From assembly GCF_900215575.1 (NCBI RefSeq), contig NZ_OBEJ01000001.1, forward strand, positions 62,001 through 126,000: DNA of 64,000 nucleotides. The letters are read 5' to 3'. Within the stretch, counting starts at the first letter, position 1; every line of letters begins with the position of its first letter. The translations under genes and the position numbers were made by a program. Origin of the DNA: Natronoarchaeum philippinense (GTDB lineage: Archaea > Halobacteriota > Halobacteria > Halobacteriales > Natronoarchaeaceae). The notes below the pieces were generated by a model, which saw only the letters and a program-made list of their open reading frames with translations, searched no databases and was not told the DNA's origin. This document shows positions 25,905-33,767 of the stretch, one piece after another.

Positions 25905-26741
25905 TCACACGACGTACCGATCGGCTACCGTCGCCGCGGCGTACAGTCCGATGGCGATGAGCACGATCGCGCCGCTTGCGGCCACGTCGTTGGTGTACGA
26001 CAGCGTGACACCCGAAAAAACCGACAGCTCGGCGACCACGATCGAGAGCAGCACCGACGCCTTGAAGCTCGGCGCGATCTGGCCTGCCGCGGCGACGGGA
26101 ACCACCAGCATCGCTGCGACGAGGATCACACCCATAATCTGCATCGCCGCGACGATGACGAGGGCGGTCAGCACGACCAGCAGACTGTTCTGCAGGTCGA
26201 CGTCCAGCCGCGCGACCCGGGCCGCGCTCTCGTCGAACGTGATATACAGCAGGTGCTTGTAGCTGACTGCGACGACGCCGCCGACGAGCGCGGTCAGGGC
26301 GGCCATGATCCGGACGTGGTGCCACGAGACGGTGCTGATCGAGCCGAAGATGTACTGATTGATGCTGACGGCGATCCCGCCGGTCAGGCTGATCACGACG
26401 GTGCCCAGCGCGAACCCGCCCGAGAGGACGATTGCCATCGACACGTCGTTGTAGGCGTCCGTTCGGTCGGCGAGGAACTGGATCACCAGCGCCGCCAGCG
26501 CAGAGACGACCAGCGCCGAGAGGAACGGCGAGACGCCGCCCCAGCCCAGCCCGTCCCGGACGTAGACGCCGATAGCGACGCCGGCGAAGGCGACGTGAGC
26601 CAGCGTATCGCCGATAAAGGCCATCCGCCGGTAGACCAGAAACGAGCCGACAAGCGGCGCCAGAATGGCGACGAACAGCCCGGCCAACAGCGCGCGCTGC
26701 ATGAACGAGTAGCTGAGCATCTCGACGAGCGTTCCGAGCAT
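25905..26741 (-). CDS. znuB: Zn/Mn ABC transporter permease
   Basis: A 278-residue ABC-3 family permease with about eight helices, forming the membrane channel for uptake of zinc or manganese. FLVYRRMAFIGDTLAHVAFAG and the GVILVAAMLVVPVAAAGQIA helix are typical. The ATG at 26741 overlaps the znuC stop as TGATG; a GTG one codon earlier is also possible. Last gene of the operon. Confidence 0.9.
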   Translation of the reverse strand: MLGTLVEMLSYSFMQRALLAGLFVAILAPLVGSFLVYRRMAFIGDTLAHVAFAGVAIGVYVRDGLGWGGVSPFLSALVVSALAALVIQFLADRTDAYNDVSMAIVLSGGFALGTVVISLTGGIAVSINQYIFGSISTVSWHHVRIMAALTALVGGVVAVSYKHLLYITFDESAARVARLDVDLQNSLLVVLTALVIVAAMQIMGVILVAAMLVVPVAAAGQIAPSFKASVLLSIVVAELSVFSGVTLSYTNDVAASGAIVLIAIGLYAAATVADRYVV

Positions 26742-27505
26742 CACTGGTCACCTCCGTGGTCGTGGGCCGAGTGATCGTGTTCGAGCACTCGCTGTCCGGC
26801 GCCGTAGGCGTCGGCGAGCGCGTCGCTTTCGGCAAAGCCCTCCGGATCGCCGTGGTAGTGGACGCGCTGGTTGATACACGCGACGGTCGTCGCGTACTCG
26901 GTGACCGTGCCGATGTCGTGTTCGATCAGCACGATGGCGATGCCGCGGTCGTTGAGTTCGGCCAGCAGATCGTAGAAGGCGTCCCGCGATTCGGCGTCGA
27001 CGCCGACCGTCGGCTCGTCGAGAGCGAGGAGGTCAGCCTCGCAGGCCAGTGCTCGGGCGATGAACACGCGCTGGCGCTGGCCGCCGGACAGTTCGTCGAG
27101 CTTGCGACTCGCTAGGTCGGAAACACCGACTGTCTCCATGGCGTCCTCGACCGCGTCGCGGTCGTCGGCGTCCAGTCGTCCGTAGCCGGCGTGGGGAAAC
27201 CGGCCCATCGTGACCGCCTCGGAGACGGTCACTGGGATCGACTGGTCCAGACTGGTCGTTCCCTGTGCGACGTAGCCGATCCGGTGGCCGTCGTCGAACG
27301 CCTCGGCAGGTTCGCCGAACAGCTCCGCCGTCCCCGAATCCGGCGACTCCAGCCCCAGCGCGATCCGAAGCAGCGTCGACTTTCCCGAACCGTTTGGACC
27401 GACCAGACCCAGAAACTCCCCTTCCTCGATCGAGAGATCGACCCCTTCGAGCACCGGCACTTCCGTGTACGAGAACGTCACGTCCTCCAACTCGACGACG
27501 CTCAT
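26741..27505 (-). CDS. znuC: Zn/Mn ABC transporter ATPase
   Basis: A 254-residue ATPase of the metal-uptake transporter. Walker A is GPNGSGKST, the signature is LSGGQRQR and Walker B is LLALDEPTVGVD. The C-terminus is His-rich (EHDHSAHDHGGD), suggesting metal binding. The start is the ATG at 27505, which overlaps the znuA stop as ATGA. Confidence 0.92.
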   Translation of the reverse strand: MSVVELEDVTFSYTEVPVLEGVDLSIEEGEFLGLVGPNGSGKSTLLRIALGLESPDSGTAELFGEPAEAFDDGHRIGYVAQGTTSLDQSIPVTVSEAVTMGRFPHAGYGRLDADDRDAVEDAMETVGVSDLASRKLDELSGGQRQRVFIARALACEADLLALDEPTVGVDAESRDAFYDLLAELNDRGIAIVLIEHDIGTVTEYATTVACINQRVHYHGDPEGFAESDALADAYGAGQRVLEHDHSAHDHGGDQ

Positions 27506-28485
27506 GCGGCCCCCAATGCTTTCTCGAAGGTGTTCAGGTTGACGTTTCGCATCACGTCGATGTAGCCCCAGTCTTGCTCGATCCACTCCTCTTTCATGCC
27601 CGATAGCGCAGAGATCGTCAGGTACTCGCTTGCGTCGGTATTCTCGACGAGTTGTTCGGCCGCGCGGTCGGACTCCATCGCCGGCGTCAGGACGTACTCG
27701 ATGTCGTGCTCCGCGATCGTCTCTTGGGCCTCGCTGATCGCCTGATTGCTGGGCGTGTCGTCGGGCGAGATGCCCGAGAGCGCGTGGACGGTGAAGCCGT
27801 AGCGCGCGCCGGTGTATTGGAACGCGTTGTGACCCGCGACGAGCACGTGAGATTGGTCGCCACCAGACAGACGTGACTGGTAGCTCTCGTGGAGGTCGTC
27901 GATTTCGGACTTGTACGCGGTGGCGTTCTCGCTGAAGGCGTCTTCGGCGTCCGGAACGGCCTTGATTAGTCCGTCCCGGATGTTGTCGACGGCCTGTTTC
28001 GCTCGCATCGGATCGAGCCAGAAGTGTGGATCGCCAGTCCCGTGGCCATGGTCGTGGCCGTCGTCCCCGCTCTCGTTGCCGTGCTCTTCCTCGTGACTCG
28101 CGTTCGTCCCCAGCAACTCGATGCCGTGCCGAGCGGGGACGACCGTCACGCCGGCATCGTCAGCCCGGAGGTTGTTCACGATGTCGTCGGCCCACGGCTG
28201 GAACCCCTCGCCCATGTAGACGAACGCCGCCGACTGGTAGATCCCCTTTTGAACTTGTCCGGAGGGTTGCCAGCCGTGGCCGTGCTGCCCGAACGGGACG
28301 ATGCTCTCGGCGTTAGTCTCGTCCCCGACGATCTGGTCGGCGAAGTCGTACAACAGGTAAAACGACGCCTCCACCCCACTTCCGGGCGATGAATCGAGAT
28401 TGAGGGCGTCGGTACAGCCAGCCAGTGCACCCGTGGTCAGCGCCCCTGCTCCCGCCGTCAGGATGTCGCGTCGTGTCGTGTTCAT
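27502..28485 (-). CDS. znuA: Zn/Mn-binding ABC transporter lipoprotein
   Basis: A 327-residue cluster 9 solute-binding protein that captures divalent metal. A twin-arginine signal (NTTRRDILTAGAG) ends in the lipobox AGC. Between the N-terminal lobe and the metal-site His of DPHFWLDP is a long His/acid-rich loop (GHDHGHG), typical of zinc-type proteins. Further ligands are likely VAGHNAFQY and the final Asp/Glu region. The ATG at 28485 lies 22-29 bases after a TATA box, so I prefer it to the GTG two codons upstream. Zn versus Mn is not settled. Confidence 0.9.
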   Translation of the reverse strand: MNTTRRDILTAGAGALTTGALAGCTDALNLDSSPGSGVEASFYLLYDFADQIVGDETNAESIVPFGQHGHGWQPSGQVQKGIYQSAAFVYMGEGFQPWADDIVNNLRADDAGVTVVPARHGIELLGTNASHEEEHGNESGDDGHDHGHGTGDPHFWLDPMRAKQAVDNIRDGLIKAVPDAEDAFSENATAYKSEIDDLHESYQSRLSGGDQSHVLVAGHNAFQYTGARYGFTVHALSGISPDDTPSNQAISEAQETIAEHDIEYVLTPAMESDRAAEQLVENTDASEYLTISALSGMKEEWIEQDWGYIDVMRNVNLNTFEKALGAA

Positions 28486-28506
28486 ACTCACGTATCGTCA
28501 CCGGTC

Positions 28507-28528
28507 GAATAAAAGTGTTATTATACAC
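28507..28528 (-). promoter_or_regulatory. znuA promoter with candidate operator
   Basis: On the minus strand TTTTATTC (28507-28514) is the TATA box. Immediately upstream, touching it, is GTGT-N6-ACAC (28515-28528), a dyad in the position where a metal-dependent repressor (DtxR/SirR type) would block TFB/TBP. Further out two TTAATAA elements recur (about 28539-28546 and 28570-28577). The regulator itself is not in the window. Confidence 0.45.
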
Positions 28529-28674
28529 GAGCACCATCTTAATAACTCGTGATATGGTTGGGGTCGGTGTTAATAATCGAGTAGCGGGACTGCCTCCTCG
28601 CCGTCGGCGTCGACACGCGAGCCTGGTGATTCGTTCTGTCGAAAAACACGACAGCCACATGTGTATCGACCGAC

Positions 28675-29208
28675 TTACTGAACGTCGATCGTCCCGACCA
28701 TCCCTTGGGACTCGTGGGGCTCGCAGACGTACTCGTAGGTACCGGTGGTCTCGAACGTGTGCTCGTACTCGAACCCGGTGTTCTCGATCGGTTGGTGGCC
28801 CTGCCAATTGGCGCCGTCGGGCTGGCTCGTCGGAACGACGTTGTGGTTGTCCGACTCCCACGTCCAGCGGACGGTCGTTCCTGGCGCGATCGAGAGCTGG
28901 GCGGGCTCGAATATGAACTCGCCGCCCGGCCCGGCGAGCACTTGCACCGTCCCTCCATCGCCGGTCTGGTTGCCACCTGTTTGATTGCCACCCGTCTGAT
29001 TGCCGTCGGTCTGGTTGGTTCCGGTTTGGTTATCTCCAGTCTGGTTCCCGTCAGTCTCGTTGTCGACGCCGTCCCCCGTCTCGTTTCCGTCTGCGGGTTC
29101 TTGCTCGCCGTCCCCTCCACCGTCCGTACAACCGGCGAGCGCCACGCCCGCGAGGACGCCGCTAGCGCGCAGAAACGTTCTCCTGTCGACGCTGGATTGA
29201 TCGTCCAT
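28675..29208 (-). CDS. hcy: halocyanin (blue copper protein) with NQT repeat linker
   Basis: A 177-residue copper protein that shuttles electrons outside the membrane. A twin-arginine signal (DRRTFLRASGVLAGVALAGC) gives a lipid-anchored protein. Residues 42-82 form a spacer of eight N-x-T sequons; from Asn50 to Asn80 they come exactly every five residues. The cupredoxin domain follows, with ligands His in SDNHNVV and Cys, His, Met in YVCEPHESQGM. It lies next to a metal-sensing regulator, and the copper link is plausible. Confidence 0.9.
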   Translation of the reverse strand: MDDQSSVDRRTFLRASGVLAGVALAGCTDGGGDGEQEPADGNETGDGVDNETDGNQTGDNQTGTNQTDGNQTGGNQTGGNQTGDGGTVQVLAGPGGEFIFEPAQLSIAPGTTVRWTWESDNHNVVPTSQPDGANWQGHQPIENTGFEYEHTFETTGTYEYVCEPHESQGMVGTIDVQ

Positions 29209-29334
29209 GAGCGGCTAGATCTAGACGTAACGGCGTCAAAAGGGTGTTATCGGGTCGCTTACCGACACGCGCGGGACTCGTTCCGATCTGTTGTCGGTTG
29301 GCCGCGAATCGGTGGTCGAAGTGTCGCTATGCCG

Positions 29335-29925
29335 TCAGGCTGACTGCTTGATCGTCTCTAAGTGCTCCTCGTAGGCGCTTCGGCAGGTCGACGAGCAAAA
29401 TTCCCGCTGTTGGCCGTCGATCTCGACGGCGACACCGTCGCCCTCGATACTCGACCCGCATTCCTCGCACGTGGCGTCGATGCCTGGACCGTCAATGTGG
29501 GGCTGCCACGCCGAATCGACGAGCAATCGAACGTCGTACTCGACGACGCGTCCGAGGTCGACTGCCTCGGTCAGGACCGAGTGGATCTCGGCTTCGTCGA
29601 CGGTTGCCTTCGCGACGACGTGGGCGTCCGCCGTCGCGAAGACGTGCTCGATACACTCGATTCCGGCCAGTTCGTTCATCACCTGCGTCTCGAACCCCGG
29701 ACGCAGATGAACGTCGACGAGGACGCCGACGCCGTCTCGGAGTGTCGACCGGTCGACATCGAGCGTGAACCGCTCGATCACGCCCAGATCCTCAAGTCGG
29801 TCGACGCGGTCCGACACCGTCGGGGGCGAGACGCCGACCTTCTCGGCGATTTCGCTGTACGGCCGCCGCGAGTCCTCCGCGAGTAACTCCAGAATGTTCA
29901 GATCCGTGTCGTCCAGTTCGACCAT
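29335..29925 (-). CDS. Lrp/AsnC-type regulator with C-terminal TRASH metal-binding domain
   Basis: A 196-residue transcription regulator. Residues 1-60 are the Lrp winged helix (DTDLNILELLAEDSRRPYSE), followed by the Lrp effector-type domain, and then a TRASH motif with CEECG and FCSSTC cysteines that binds metal, usually copper, in haloarchaeal homologues. The expected role is metal-dependent control of copper homeostasis or copper-protein genes; the halocyanin gene downstream on the same strand is an obvious target. The A+T-rich stretch 29930-30020 holds its promoter. Confidence 0.85.
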   Translation of the reverse strand: MVELDDTDLNILELLAEDSRRPYSEIAEKVGVSPPTVSDRVDRLEDLGVIERFTLDVDRSTLRDGVGVLVDVHLRPGFETQVMNELAGIECIEHVFATADAHVVAKATVDEAEIHSVLTEAVDLGRVVEYDVRLLVDSAWQPHIDGPGIDATCEECGSSIEGDGVAVEIDGQQREFCSSTCRSAYEEHLETIKQSA

Positions 29926-30151
29926 ACGCCGGGATTCAGTGTATTCACATAAACTACTTTCGACATTCCTTTCCTAAATTTATCGGAGAATATTCCACTC
30001 GGCGCCCAATATACCCGACTCTAAATTATATTCGTGTGTTTAGTGCCAGTATAACTGGAATCTTGCTTTTGGCGATTACTATCAGCTATCACCCCGTCCG
30101 ATTCTCGTGCCGATCGACAGCTACGAGAGCGTCGGCTTCGTACGACTCGGC

Positions 30152-30667
30152 GTGTACAAACTCGGTCACTACGGCGTCTCGCTGGGGCTGTATGCACCCT
30201 GTAGTGCTTGGCTTCTCCGCCGAGAACTCCCCGCCCTCGCCGTTCTCGGCGGCGCCGCCCTCCTGCGGCTGACGATGCTGCCTGACGCCGACACTCGCCT
30301 GCCGATGGTCTCCCATCGTGGCCCAACCCACACAGTTCTGTTCGCGCTCGCGGTCGGCGTCGCCGTCGGTCTCGTATCGGAGTTGGCAATCGCGCCGACG
30401 CTCGGCGGGCTCGACGCCGCAGCGTTTGCAGCCGTACCGGGCTTTCAGACCGGACTCGGCGGATTCGGATTTTTCATCGGGACCTTGGCGATCGTCTCGC
30501 ACCTGCTCGCGGACGTGATTACGCCGATGGGAATCAGACCGTTCTGGCCGATCTCGGGCCGATCGTTCACGCTCGACATTACGCCGGCCAAGAACACGCT
30601 GGCCAACTACGCGCTGCTGGCGCTCGGCACGCTCTTGTCGGCCAGTGCGATCCTGACAGCGCTCTGA
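30152..30667 (+). CDS. YdjM-like membrane-bound metal-dependent hydrolase family protein
   Basis: A protein of 171 residues with four membrane helices, of the family annotated as membrane-bound metal-dependent hydrolases (YdjM/LexA-regulated type). The conserved polar motifs are GHYGVSL at the start, LPDADTRLP, SHRGPTHTVLF and SHLLADVITPMGIRPFWP; the His and Asp residues could bind metal. I start at GTG 30152 because the family begins right at this point; an in-frame GTG at 30107 would add 15 residues. Biochemical role unknown. Confidence 0.72.
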   Translation: MYKLGHYGVSLGLYAPCSAWLLRRELPALAVLGGAALLRLTMLPDADTRLPMVSHRGPTHTVLFALAVGVAVGLVSELAIAPTLGGLDAAAFAAVPGFQTGLGGFGFFIGTLAIVSHLLADVITPMGIRPFWPISGRSFTLDITPAKNTLANYALLALGTLLSASAILTAL

Positions 30668-30722
30668 GCGGCGGCGCCCCGGCGCCACGCTCACCGTCCC
30701 CCGGCTGCCGGAGTCCACATCC

Positions 30723-30730
30723 TATTTAAT
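30723..30730 (+). promoter_or_regulatory. TATA box of gshA
   Basis: TATTTAAT lies 24-31 bases before the ATG at 30754, matching a leaderless haloarchaeal promoter. Confidence 0.6.
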
Positions 30731-30753
30731 CGCGGCTGTCCAACGGTCGTGCG

Positions 30754-31824
30754 ATGGAACGGGGTTCGGCCGACGTATTCGACGAGCTCGGAACGCTGGG
30801 CATCGAGGAGGAGTTTTTCGTCGTCGACGAGGACGGCCGTCCCACGTCGGGCACGGACGAACTCGTCTACGACTCGACACCCCCGGAGATTCTGGAAGGC
30901 CGCCTCGACCACGAGCTGTTCAAGTTCGTCGTCGAGACGCAGACGCCGAAGATCGACTCGCTCGACGATGCCGCCGCGACGCTCTCGGCGGTCCGTACGG
31001 CGCTGGTCGAGCACGCCGCGGCGCAGGGGTTCCAGATCGCCGCTGCCGGCCTCCATCCGACCGCGAAGTGGCGCGATCTCGAGCACGCCGAAAAGCCCCG
31101 CTATCGAGCGCAACTCGATCGGATCCAGTATCCCCAGCACCGCAACACGACGGCCGGGCTGCACGTCCACGTCGGCGTCGACGACGCCGATAAGGCGACG
31201 TGGATCGCCAACGAGCTTCGGTGGTATCTCCCACCGATGCTGGCGCTGTCGGCAAATTCGCCGTACTGGAACGGCTTCGACACGGGGCTGCAGTCGGCCC
31301 GGGCCAAGATTTTCGAGGCCCTGCCAAACACCGGGATGCCGACTCGCTTCGAGGACTTCGAGGAGTACCGACAGTTCGAGGAGACGATGATCGAGTCGGG
31401 CTCGATCAACGACCGCGGCGAGTTGTGGTACGACGTGCGACCCCACTCGGGCATCGGCACCGTCGAGGTGCGCACGCCCGACGGACAGGCCGACGAGGGC
31501 CGCATCATGGCCTTCGTCGAGTACGTCCACGCGCTCGTGATGGATCTCGCGGCCCGCTACGAGGATGGCGAGTCCGGCACGGAGATCCGCCGCGAACTAC
31601 TCGACGAGAATAAGTGGCGCGCGATCCGGTACGGGCAGGAGGCCTCGTTCGTCCGACCGGATGGCGACGTGGTCGATCTGGGCGAACTCGTTGAGGCCGA
31701 ATGCGAGCGCCTCGGCGTCTCCGGCATCCGCGAACTGTACGACGCCGAAAGCGGGGCCGAGAAACAACGGCGGCTGCTCGAATCTGAGGGCGAGAACGCG
31801 CTGTGCGAGTCGCTGCTGCTCTAA
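30754..31824 (+). CDS. gshA: glutamate-cysteine ligase
   Basis: A 356-residue GCS2-type ligase joining glutamate and cysteine with ATP. Haloarchaea use the product gamma-glutamylcysteine as their main thiol, as known for Halobacterium GshA. Motifs are [11 protein letters not shown] at the N-terminus, [12 protein letters not shown] in the middle and [21 protein letters not shown] further on. No glutathione synthetase accompanies it, consistent with gamma-glutamylcysteine being the end product. Length is normal. Confidence 0.93.
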   Translation: MERGSADVFDELGTLGIEEEFFVVDEDGRPTSGTDELVYDSTPPEILEGRLDHELFKFVVETQTPKIDSLDDAAATLSAVRTALVEHAAAQGFQIAAAGLHPTAKWRDLEHAEKPRYRAQLDRIQYPQHRNTTAGLHVHVGVDDADKATWIANELRWYLPPMLALSANSPYWNGFDTGLQSARAKIFEALPNTGMPTRFEDFEEYRQFEETMIESGSINDRGELWYDVRPHSGIGTVEVRTPDGQADEGRIMAFVEYVHALVMDLAARYEDGESGTEIRRELLDENKWRAIRYGQEASFVRPDGDVVDLGELVEAECERLGVSGIRELYDAESGAEKQRRLLESEGENALCESLLL

Positions 31825-31831
31825 ACAAGGC

Positions 31832-31870
31832 TTTTATTCCCGTGTGACTTTTGTCCTTCTAGAAAGGACA
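31832..31870 (+). promoter_or_regulatory. TATA box and palindromic candidate operator of the wHTH gene
   Basis: TTTTATTC (31832-31839) is a TATA box 31-38 bases before the ATG. TGTCCTT-CTAGA-AAGGACA (31852-31870) is a perfect inverted repeat with 7-base arms that ends on the A of the start codon and therefore covers the transcription start. A repressor bound here would block its own gene. Confidence 0.55.
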
Positions 31871-32454
31871 TGTCTTCGCACAACTCCGACGACGGCGACG
31901 AAGAATCGGACGCTCCCACGGCGGAGGGCGGAGAATCCAGCCCTCGCGATCGTATCGAACAGGAGGCAGACCGCGCCGTCGAGCAGTTCGACCAAGGCGT
32001 CGTGGATCTGCTGTCGTGGATCCTCGACACCGAGACCCGAGCGCGTATCTTCGTGTACCTCCGTCAACACCCCGCGAGCACGAGCGAGGAGATCGCCGAG
32101 GGAACCGGACTGTACCCGAGCACCGTCCGCGAAGCGCTGGCCGAACTCCACGACGAGGAGAAAGTAAAGCGCCACAAGCGCGAGAGCGAGGGCGCCGGCA
32201 ACAACCCCTACGAGTACACCGCGATTGCCCCCAGCGAACTCGTCGGCGGCGTCGCTGGACAGGTCCAATCGGAGCTCAACACGGTGTTCAACCTCGACCA
32301 GTACATCGGCCGCGAGTCCTCGACGCTCGGGGACGCCGACGAACCGGTCACGATCACCGTCGACGACGCCGACAGCGCGGCCGCCGACGAAGAGAGTGAT
32401 GCGGACGACATCGCCGACGCTGACGGAGATGGCGACGCGGACGACGACGCCTGA
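31870..32454 (+). CDS. winged-helix transcription regulator
   Basis: A 194-residue haloarchaeal regulator. After an acidic N-terminus the helix preceding the wing (VVDLLSWILDTETRARIFVYL) and the HTH (STSEEIAEGTGLYPSTVREALAEL) resemble ArsR/TrmB-type DNA-binding domains. The wing is EEKVKRHKRESEG. A helical segment likely for dimerisation follows, then a low-complexity acidic tail. No ligand domain is visible. Palindrome overlap at its start suggests autoregulation. Confidence 0.78.
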   Translation: MSSHNSDDGDEESDAPTAEGGESSPRDRIEQEADRAVEQFDQGVVDLLSWILDTETRARIFVYLRQHPASTSEEIAEGTGLYPSTVREALAELHDEEKVKRHKRESEGAGNNPYEYTAIAPSELVGGVAGQVQSELNTVFNLDQYIGRESSTLGDADEPVTITVDDADSAAADEESDADDIADADGDGDADDDA

Positions 32455-32517
32455 CCCACGCTGATCGGACTACCGGACTCCGACTATTTTTAAGCCTCGA
32501 CCGCATGAACGACGGGT

Positions 32518-33012
32518 ATGGATGTCGCGCTGGGAGGCACGTTCGATCCGGTCCACGATGGCCACCGGGCCCTGTTCGACCGCGCGTTCGAACTGGGTAA
32601 CGTCACGATCGGCCTGACCAGCGACGCGCTCGCGCCGAAGACTCGCTCGGAAGACCGGTACGTCCGCCCCTACGACGAACGGCGCGACGACCTCGCGGCC
32701 GAACTAGAAGCCTACGCCGACGAGTACGGCCGCGAGTTCGAGATACGAACGCTGGACGATCCGACCGGCATCGCCACCGAACCGCAGTTCGACTATCTCG
32801 TCGTCTCGCCCGAGACAGTCGACGGCGCCGAACGCATCAACGAACTCCGCGAGGACCGCGGGCACGATCCGCTGTCGATCGAGGTCGTCGACCACGTCAC
32901 GGCCGACGACGGCGAGATCATCTCCAGCACCCGGATCGTCCGGGGCGAGATCGACGAACACGGCAACCTGACGCCCGACAACGACGGCCGCGGGCAGGTC
33001 CAGCCGGACTGA
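32518..33012 (+). CDS. coaD: phosphopantetheine adenylyltransferase, archaeal type
   Basis: A 164-residue nucleotidyltransferase catalysing the fourth step of coenzyme A synthesis. The HxGH-type motif is GGTFDPVHDGHRALFDRAF, and the second motif ISSTRIVRGEI is the ISSTxIR signature. Archaeal enzymes of this type differ from bacterial CoaD and resemble eukaryotic PPAT. A TTTTTAAG box is about 28 bases before the ATG. It ends against the convergent mini-TFB gene with no gap. Confidence 0.92.
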   Translation: MDVALGGTFDPVHDGHRALFDRAFELGNVTIGLTSDALAPKTRSEDRYVRPYDERRDDLAAELEAYADEYGREFEIRTLDDPTGIATEPQFDYLVVSPETVDGAERINELREDRGHDPLSIEVVDHVTADDGEIISSTRIVRGEIDEHGNLTPDNDGRGQVQPD

Positions 33013-33321
33013 TCACCAACTCGGCGGCTCCAGTCCCGCCTCGCGCAGCAGCTCCTTCCAGCGCTGTTGAATCGTCAGCCGCGCGACGCCCGCTGCGTCG
33101 GCGACGGCACCTTGGGATCGCGCGTCGCTCTCGATCAGCGCGCCGGCGTAGAGGCTGGCCGCCAGCACGGCCCGCTTGGAACGCTCTTTCTCGGGGACGT
33201 TCGACAGAAACAGATCGACCGCGGTCGAGCGCGCGTCGGCGTCGAGATCGAGTTCCTCGGCGACGCCATCGAGGCGCTCGATCCACTCCTCGTTCTCGAC
33301 GCGCTCGCGGGCGCTGTACAT
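33013..33321 (-). CDS. short TFIIB-like protein with a single cyclin fold
   Basis: A 102-residue protein that looks like one cyclin repeat of TFB: helices ENEEWIERLDGVAEELDL, ARSTAVDLFLSNVPEK, RAVLAASLYAGALI and the recognition-helix-like GVARLTIQQRWKELL. It lacks the zinc ribbon, B-reader and the other repeat. It could be a modulator of TFB-dependent transcription or a degenerate paralogue. It diverges from tRNA-Leu at 33406. Family assignment is by pattern and by the conserved position of Arg and Trp in the last helix. Confidence 0.7.
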   Translation of the reverse strand: MYSARERVENEEWIERLDGVAEELDLDADARSTAVDLFLSNVPEKERSKRAVLAASLYAGALIESDARSQGAVADAAGVARLTIQQRWKELLREAGLEPPSW

Positions 33322-33375
33322 CGACGGTGGCTATGGGTTCGAGGGGCTTAACTCCGACTCCGGAGCGACAGGTAC

Positions 33376-33383
33376 TTATTTTT
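33376..33383 (+). promoter_or_regulatory. TATA box of tRNA-Leu
   Basis: TTATTTTT lies 23-30 bases before the 5' end of the tRNA gene. Confidence 0.6.
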
Positions 33384-33405
33384 CTCCCCGGAAGTTGCGT
33401 GCCGA

Positions 33406-33490
33406 GCGCGGGTTGCCGAGCTAGGCCAAAGGCGCAGCGCTTAGGACGCTGTCCCGTAGGGGTCCGCCGGTTCAAATCCGGTCCCGCGCA
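33406..33490 (+). tRNA. tRNA-Leu (TAG)
   Basis: An 85-base class II tRNA. The acceptor stem pairs GCGCGGG with CCCGCGC, the anticodon stem CAGCG/CGCTG frames the loop CTTAGGA with anticodon TAG, and a long variable arm follows, as required for leucine. The T-arm has CCGGTTCAAATCCGG. CCA is not encoded. It is followed by partial copies of its own 3' end. Confidence 0.94.
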
Positions 33491-33700
33491 TACCGTCTCG
33501 AACGTCAGTGAGAGACGTGTCTGCGCAACAAACGGATTTGAACCCTAGAAGACGAACGGAGTGAGTCTTCGTCCGGTTCAAATCCGGTCCCGCGCATTGC
33601 TGCTGCGAGCAAGTCCGCGAGCAGCAGCAATCGTAACGATCGGATTTGATGCCCAGAGGACGAGCAACGCGAAGTCCCCGTGGTTCAAATCCGGTCCCCA
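33491..33700 (+). repeat. array of direct and inverted copies of the tRNA-Leu 3' end with hairpins
   Basis: Direct copies of the tRNA 3' end lie at 33573-33597 (25 bases identical to 33467-33491) and 33682-33698 (17 bases). Inverted pieces lie at 33533-33544 (CGGATTTGAACC) and 33641-33649 (CGGATTTGA), each pairing with the next direct copy. Four hairpins occur: CGTCTC/GAGACG (33494-33517), GAAGAC/GTCTTC (33548-33570), ATTGCTGCTGC/GCAGCAGCAAT (33596-33631) and GGAC/GTCC (33658-33677). Their loops share a GARC...YGA pattern. No protein gene is visible here. Confidence 0.85.
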
Positions 33701-33767
33701 TCTGCACTACATTTGATACCGCGATTGCGCGCTGGCGAGCACGAAGTAGCCTCTACTCTCGCTTAGC

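Noticed and set aside
15656-33700. Integrated plasmid or provirus between the two tRNA loci
   Set aside because: The genes between are core haloarchaeal (ribosomal, aIF2, acd, gshA, coaD), and the two tRNAs have unrelated repeat sequences; no integrase or phage gene.
33441-33707. 88-codon minus-strand frame over the tRNA-Leu array
   Set aside because: It includes translated tRNA sequence and repeat copies only.
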